DNA from: Cryptomeria japonica
Taxonomy: Eukaryota > Streptophyta > Pinopsida > Cupressales > Cupressaceae
Direction of reading: 5' to 3'
Assembly: GCF_030272615.1 (NCBI RefSeq)
Contig: NC_081408.1
Location: 610,025,673-610,085,672 of the forward strand
Length of the DNA stretch: 60,000 nucleotides
Within the stretch, counting starts at the first letter, position 1; every line of letters starts with the position of its first letter. Made by a program: the position numbers and the translations under genes. The notes beneath the pieces were generated by a model. That model was not told where the DNA came from. It saw nothing but the letters and a program-made list of their open reading frames with translations, and ran no database searches. Positions 55,277 through 60,000 of this stretch are shown one piece after another.

Positions 55277-55546
55277 GGCGCTATTGAACGCGTTTTAGCG
55301 CTATTGCAAAATTTCTTTTAGCGCTATTGACCCTAAGATAGCGCTATTGAAAAGATTTCAGCGCTATTGACAATATTCCAGCGCTATTGTCACCGTTTCA
55401 GCGCTATTGACACACTTCCAGCGCTTTTGTCTTCTCGGATTTTTCCCTTCTTTCAGTGCTACGGTGCGAATTAGCGCTTCTGATCACGCAAACTAGTGCT
55501 ATTATGTAAATTAGTGCTTCTGTAGAAACACAGACTAGCGCTATTG
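55277..55546 (+). repeat. AGCGCTATTG array with exact 20-bp period in the Tat-D leader
   Basis: Core starts at 55277, 55297, 55320, 55340, 55360, 55380, 55400 and 55420 (20-bp steps with one of 23). Looser, CpG-decayed copies follow at 55455, 55473, 55495, 55513 and 55537. The 10-bp spacers vary freely. The same core fills the PMD intron of Tat-C, in opposite orientation relative to the element. Confidence 0.9.
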
Positions 55547-55705
55547 CGACAGAATGTTGTCCGATTCACTTTGTAACCAAAAAATCAAAACTTAGGCTTG
55601 TGGAAGCCCCCCCTTGAGCATTGGTTTTTATTGACTTGTTTTTCTTTGTGCAGGTTAACAACCCAACAAAAATCACAAAAATTTTCATTTAGTGCTTAAA
55701 AAGAA

Positions 55706-55738
<33 letters not shown>

Positions 55739-57915
55739 ACAACAAAAACAGTTTTTCATTGTTTTCTAGTTAGGCCTCATTTTCCTTGGTGCTTAAAATT
55801 AACAACACAAAATTTGATTTCATTGCATCAATGGGGACCTAAAATTTACAATCCACATTTCAAAAATTTGGTGCAAATAAAACTGACAAACCACTTGTTT
55901 TTGATTTATTTTTGGCAAACAAATTTTCTTTCATGCAAACGTGTTTTTCATTAAGTTGACCAGGATTTCTCAATTCTAGATTACAAAACACATTGCCTTT
56001 GAAAGTTAAAAAGAACACCATGGCTGTTGGAGCAACATCTCCAAATAGTTAGATCACATTGCAAATGCTGGATTAAAAAGAACAAGTGTTTTACGTGTTT
56101 TGGCACACTTGTGCAAAAAGTCAGTCGAGTGGACCTACTTCTAACACACACTATCCTCTCCCTTGGCTCTCGTGGTCCTAGGTGCAAGAGAAAAGTGTTA
56201 GTAACACTCACATTTTATCTTTTTAAGAGAGGCCTGCCAAGGGATCGATACTCTTGGGAACGACCTCGAGCGGTAAATCCTTCGAGTCGCTATAGAAATC
56301 AGGTGAGAGCGAAAGCTGTAGCCTTGGGTATAGCTGTTCCTACAGTGTAACTGGCCGAAAGGACAAATGGGCCCCACCACTAGTTACAAGGCTCTTAAGT
56401 GAGTCACTGCAGAATGAACTTATGTCCAAAGCCATCGAACATGACTAAACACCTTTAAGTAGTAGCCCACCTGTTCTATTGATTGAGGATATTTGAGGTA
56501 TAATTTAGTGCAAGAGCATAGATGGTTTTGCTCCCAAGATACTCACCATACATATTTCCTTGAGTAGAAACATAGCTTTTGAAAAGTCACTTGTGGCTTG
56601 ATAAAAGTGGTGACTCCCCCATCATAGGGATCATCTATTTGTTATGCTCGTGCAAGACTTAGGATATCACATCCTTACCTGCCATGGCGGGATTCATAAG
56701 GTATGTAGTACCAAAGTTGAAGAAATATCAAGATGTGGGCTAAATTTATCACAACTGGCCATTTGACCTTAGGGATAAAAAGTGTTTGAAGTGTGTTCAT
56801 TTTACAGACCTAGTGTGAATTGAGCCGACTTCAGGCTTTGGAACTACACCTTAAAATACATCTAAAGGAAGGGTCAGAAACAAGTCCAAGGATTGGGTTG
56901 ATCTAGACCCATACTCATTTGTGCCTTTGAGGCTACAATCTTGTGTTTGTGTCCTTGCTTTGTTTTCTTGTCAAGGAAAAATCAGAAAATCACTTTCAAA
57001 AATAAAGTACTCATCCAACATCTGTCAACACAACCAAAAATACCAAAAACAAAGGGCAAACAACACAGAGTCACAACTTTTATGACCATTCTTCACATCT
57101 TGCGAAAGAAGAAGTGTCATCAGAATATAAACTTGAAAAGGAGACCATTGAGCTCAAAGGCTTTAATCAAAAGGAGGAAATTCTTCTATCTCAATAGACA
57201 AATCTTTGTCTCACATAGAGTTTTTCTACATCGCATGCGTTTATACCTTCAAGGTAAAACAAACGAATTTGATTCTGAATCATGAAACCGCAGAGCTTTT
57301 ATGCAATATAGAGCTCTGAGTTATCACAAAAATCAAGGAGGAAAGATTAATCCCAATTTCTTCCCAAACATTTGTATCACCTACAACACAGCTCGAGAAG
57401 TGCCACCAACACCTGAAAGGGAAGAAGAAGAGTTTGTTCCATTTGTGACACAAAGTTTTTATTGAAAGTTGAAAAACAAAACATCCAGCATCTTATTCAT
57501 ATATCATCACTTCATCATCAATCCATCCCAAAAACTCTCAAAACATTCAGAGGTTCTTGTCCCAAGATCCCTTTTTAGATATTGCTTGAAATCAAACGCA
57601 TCACATCACTTTTTAGATTGTTTCTACATCTAGGATAAGCTCATCCTAAGAGACACATCTACGCAGGTTAAAACTAGTTCATGAGTGAATCCTCTCATTA
57701 CTAGGTAGTTAAATCTGTAACACATCTCAGATTTCTCTGCACCTTATCACATCCAATCTTATCAAAACAAGCAAGCAATTTAAAGAAGGAATTTTGGTTA
57801 CATCTACCTTAGAGTGCTAGGGACCTACATACCACCAATCCACTAAATCATCCATCCTTCATCAAACAACTCATCATCATCTTCAATCAACTTCAAAAAC
57901 AAACTTGCAAACAAA
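55547..57915 (+). other. Tat-D untranslated leader
   Basis: About 2.4 kb without a recognisable domain. It holds a run of about 28 A (near 55709-55736) and a GC-richer block (56100-56400) that includes GATCGATACTCTTGGGAACG, CAGGTGAGAG (a possible splice donor at 56303) and TGCAG-like acceptors further on. Some ORFs of up to about 115 codons are unremarkable. Tat/Ogre elements can have an extra ORF or an intron here, but I see none I can support. Confidence 0.5.
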
Positions 57916-59900
57916 ATGGCTCAAACCCGATCACGATCAAGGCAACGAGAAATAGAAATTGAGGAAGAAGAGGACAACCTCAATGAATTTCAAGAGGCAC
58001 TTGGAGGAAATGGGAATGATGAAAACCCAAGTACACCCACTCCTTCAACAATTGAAAGGGTTCAACATAACCCTCATTTTAACAGATTATTTGATGAAAT
58101 ACTAAGGAGCAACGCAGATGCTCACTTCTTAAAACTCGCTCAAGAAGGAGCCAAACTCCCCTCAGACTTTGATCTTGCCCAATTAAGACAAGCATCAGAA
58201 AGACAAAGTCGCCATGAGGAGGAAAGGCATAGAGATCCCATCAGATATAACATCCCTCGAGGTAACCCACCACCTCCTCCTCCTAATGAAATGGAGATGT
58301 TGCGGCAACAAGTTGAGAATCTCGCCCAACAACTTCATAGTGGTGTTAAGACCAATCAATTCTCACTTAACGACATTTGTCCCTATCTGTTTGATAGGAA
58401 TCTTTATATGCCACCCTTTCCACGTGGGTTCGAAACACCCAAATTCAAAAAATATAGAGGGAAGGGAGATCCCCGTGATCATGTCTGAGAATTTCATTCC
58501 GCTTGTCTTGAAGTGGCTTATGAGGACACATACCTAATGCGCCTCTTTCCCCAAAGCTTGGGAGGAACAACCACATCATGGTTTTCCTGACTACCAGGTG
58601 GCATTAGAACATTTGAGGAACTCATCCAGAAGTTCCTATATCATTACTCTTATAATATTGAACGCGACATCACCATGGCTGATCTATGCAACACCAAACA
58701 AAAACCAGGTGAATTATTCTCAGTATTCCTGCAACGATGGCGCCAAATGTCTAGCAGACGTTCTCTTCAGTTACCTGAACGAGAACTAGTGGAAATTTTC
58801 ATTTCCAACTTAAACGAAGAAATGGAATTTCACCTGGATGTCAAAGACACCGATTCTTTTAACGATATGATCACTAAAGGTATAAAATGTGAAAGGGCAC
58901 TCATCAAGAAAGGACTCATCAAAATCTTTAATGAACCCAAAGATGGTCCTCGCCCACGCTTCAATAGTGATAAACCGAACTTCTGGAATAAGAATAAGAA
59001 TATCGTCAACGATGGCGTTGTGGATGCTCGGACTGTCCAAAATGCACAACCTGTGGTTCGGTTTGCAGGACAAAATCCTCCACCTCAAAATAACACAAAT
59101 GTTCCTTCCAATCAAGGTCGTATCACGTCTCATGATGAACCAAGACCTCGTCAGCAAAAACAAAAACGCACATACACTCCCTTAGGGGAACCCATTGAAA
59201 CAGTGATGCGACAACTCATTTCTCAGAATTTGATCACTCTACCTAAGTTATCAAATTATGAGCCTCAAGTCAAACCGGCATGGTGGAAGGATACTGAACA
59301 TTGTGAGTTCCATCAAGGAAGAGGACACAAGACAAGTAATTGTCACCGATTGAAAGATCTCATTCAAGATCTTATTGATCGAGGAGAAATTGAAATTGAA
59401 GGACATGACCCAAAAACAACAAATAATGATCATTTGATGTTCAAAAATCCACTTCCATCACAAGATCAAAGGGGTCCTTCCACTTCCAGACGAGGTCCTG
59501 ATACCACTGATTATACGCAAGCTGCATATAATTACACTGTCAATCACCTGTATGATGCCAGTGAACAAATTGCAACTATCACCTTCAAAAATCCCACCTC
59601 AAATTGCAATGTTGTTACACGTCGTGGCAAGGTCACCATCAAGGCAGCTCCACAAGGCACCACCTCCGCCCCAAAGCAATATAATCTTGTGGAACAATTA
59701 GATAAAATGCCTGCGCTCATATCCATTTTAGAGCTATTACGCCTATCACCATCTCATAAAACAATCTTGGATCAAGCACTCCAAGAAGCGTCAGTCCCCG
59801 CAAATCTAAATACGGACCAATTTCAAGCCATGGTTGGAAATCTAAAGTCATCACCTTGTCTCACTTTTTCCGAAAGTGACAACTCTTCCTTCCAGCAACC
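57916..59900 (+). pseudogene. Tat-D gag, near-intact
   Basis: From ATG 57916 one frame stays open to the window end except for two TGA codons, at 58486 and 58585. Each stands where an Arg is expected, explicable as CGA to TGA. The N-terminus is Arg/Glu-rich, with a Pro-rich NPPPPPPNEMEMLRQQ stretch. The retrotransposon gag domain covers about residues 180-330, with PKFKKYRGKGDPRDH, LFPQSLGGTTTSWFS and TFEELIQKF. A knuckle CEFHQGRGHKTSNC (C-x2-H-type, usual in Tat) is at 59302-59343. Gag builds the particle and binds RNA. Stops apart, no frameshift was found. Confidence 0.9.
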
Positions 59901-60000
59901 TCATAATGCCTCACTCCACATCGAAGGCTTTGTCAACCAACACAGGATCAAGCGAGTCTTGATCGATAATGGAGCAGGTCTAAACATTTGCACACTACAG
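59901..60000 (+). pseudogene. Tat-D protease, start only
   Basis: In the gag frame, ASLHIEGFVNQHRIKRVLID is followed by NGAGLNIC, the first strand and active site of a Tat-type retropepsin, catalytic Asp at 59965-59967. The DNG form is common in plant Tat proteases. The matching segment in Tat-B reads DGGAG. The rest lies beyond the window. The frame is intact in this part; labelled pseudogene only because the upstream gag contains stops. Confidence 0.85.

Larger units (their letters stand above)
53298..60000 (+). mobile_element. Tat-D: 5' half of a Ty3/gypsy (Tat) element
   Basis: 5' LTR, tRNA-Trp-type primer site, repeat-rich leader, gag and the start of protease, running off the window's right edge. 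Gag has only two in-frame stops, so this is the best preserved Tat copy here. Its LTR matches that of Tat-C. Confidence 0.92.

Noticed and set aside
55709-55736. Poly(A) run as the end of a retroposed mRNA
   Set aside because: It is within the Tat-D leader with no coding sequence upstream and no target duplication seen around it.
56027-56350. 107-codon ORF as an extra Tat ORF1
   Set aside because: No domain, biased towards chance composition, and no second copy in the window to support it.

Overview
The window looks like intergenic DNA from a large, AT-rich seed-plant genome. The best guess is a gymnosperm, perhaps a conifer. This rests on deep nesting of old Ty1/copia and Ty3/gypsy (Tat-lineage) LTR retrotransposons, an initiator-Met-type copia primer site, a tRNA-Trp-type gypsy primer site of plant type, the plant-specific plant mobile domain (PMD), and heavy decay with stops that could come from C-to-T change. 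Species assignment is inference. No intact host gene, rRNA or tRNA gene was found. Almost everything that can be read is a transposable element or a broken gene. All family assignments come from reading translations by eye, with no database search.

Layout, left to right. (1) 1-9900: an old copia element (Copia-1, + strand) with a primer-binding site at 257. Its gag is split by a 3.28 kb antisense solo LTR (1362-4637, target duplication TGATG). Its RNase H is split by a 1.09 kb TA-flanked inverted-repeat element (8415-9508). (2) 10486-14361: a LINE-type RNase H remnant, an unrecognised broken ORF region and a diverged LTR-like stretch. (3) 14362-20272: the 3' part of a Tat gypsy element (Tat-A): integrase C-terminus, a two-exon PMD gene in antisense, polypurine tract and 3' LTR. 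(4) 20279-27600: a hAT-type transposase-derived gene, cut in frame by a rearranged Tat-derived insertion (Tat-B, 20603-26163). (5) 28429-32460 (- strand): a large unrecognised, frameshifted coding region with a G-patch motif and a coiled coil. (6) 32884-36650: a 265-297 bp tandem repeat interrupted by a retropepsin-like fragment, then an unrecognised pseudogene. (7) 36657-40573: a 43-bp tandem array, then a 5'-truncated copia (Copia-2) with RT, RNase H and a complete 3' LTR. (8) 41485-53292: a large Tat element on the - strand (Tat-C), with pol in one frame, an antisense PMD gene on the + strand and a 3' LTR. (9) 53298-60000: the 5' half of a fourth Tat element (Tat-D): LTR, unusually long primer-binding site, 20-bp repeat array, leader, near-intact gag and start of protease.

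How it fits together. The recurring unit is a Tat-lineage gypsy element with a second gene in antisense between integrase and the 3' LTR. That gene encodes a PMD protein of roughly 650 residues with its own TATA box, a 22-25 codon first exon, one intron and a second exon of almost the same length in Tat-A (1916 bp) and Tat-C (1918 bp). In each copy where that part of the intron can be read, it holds a minisatellite of about 20-bp period with a CpG-rich core. The core AGCGCTATTG of the Tat-C intron reappears at exact 20-bp spacing in the 5' leader of Tat-D. This arrangement is the strongest candidate here for an under-described system.
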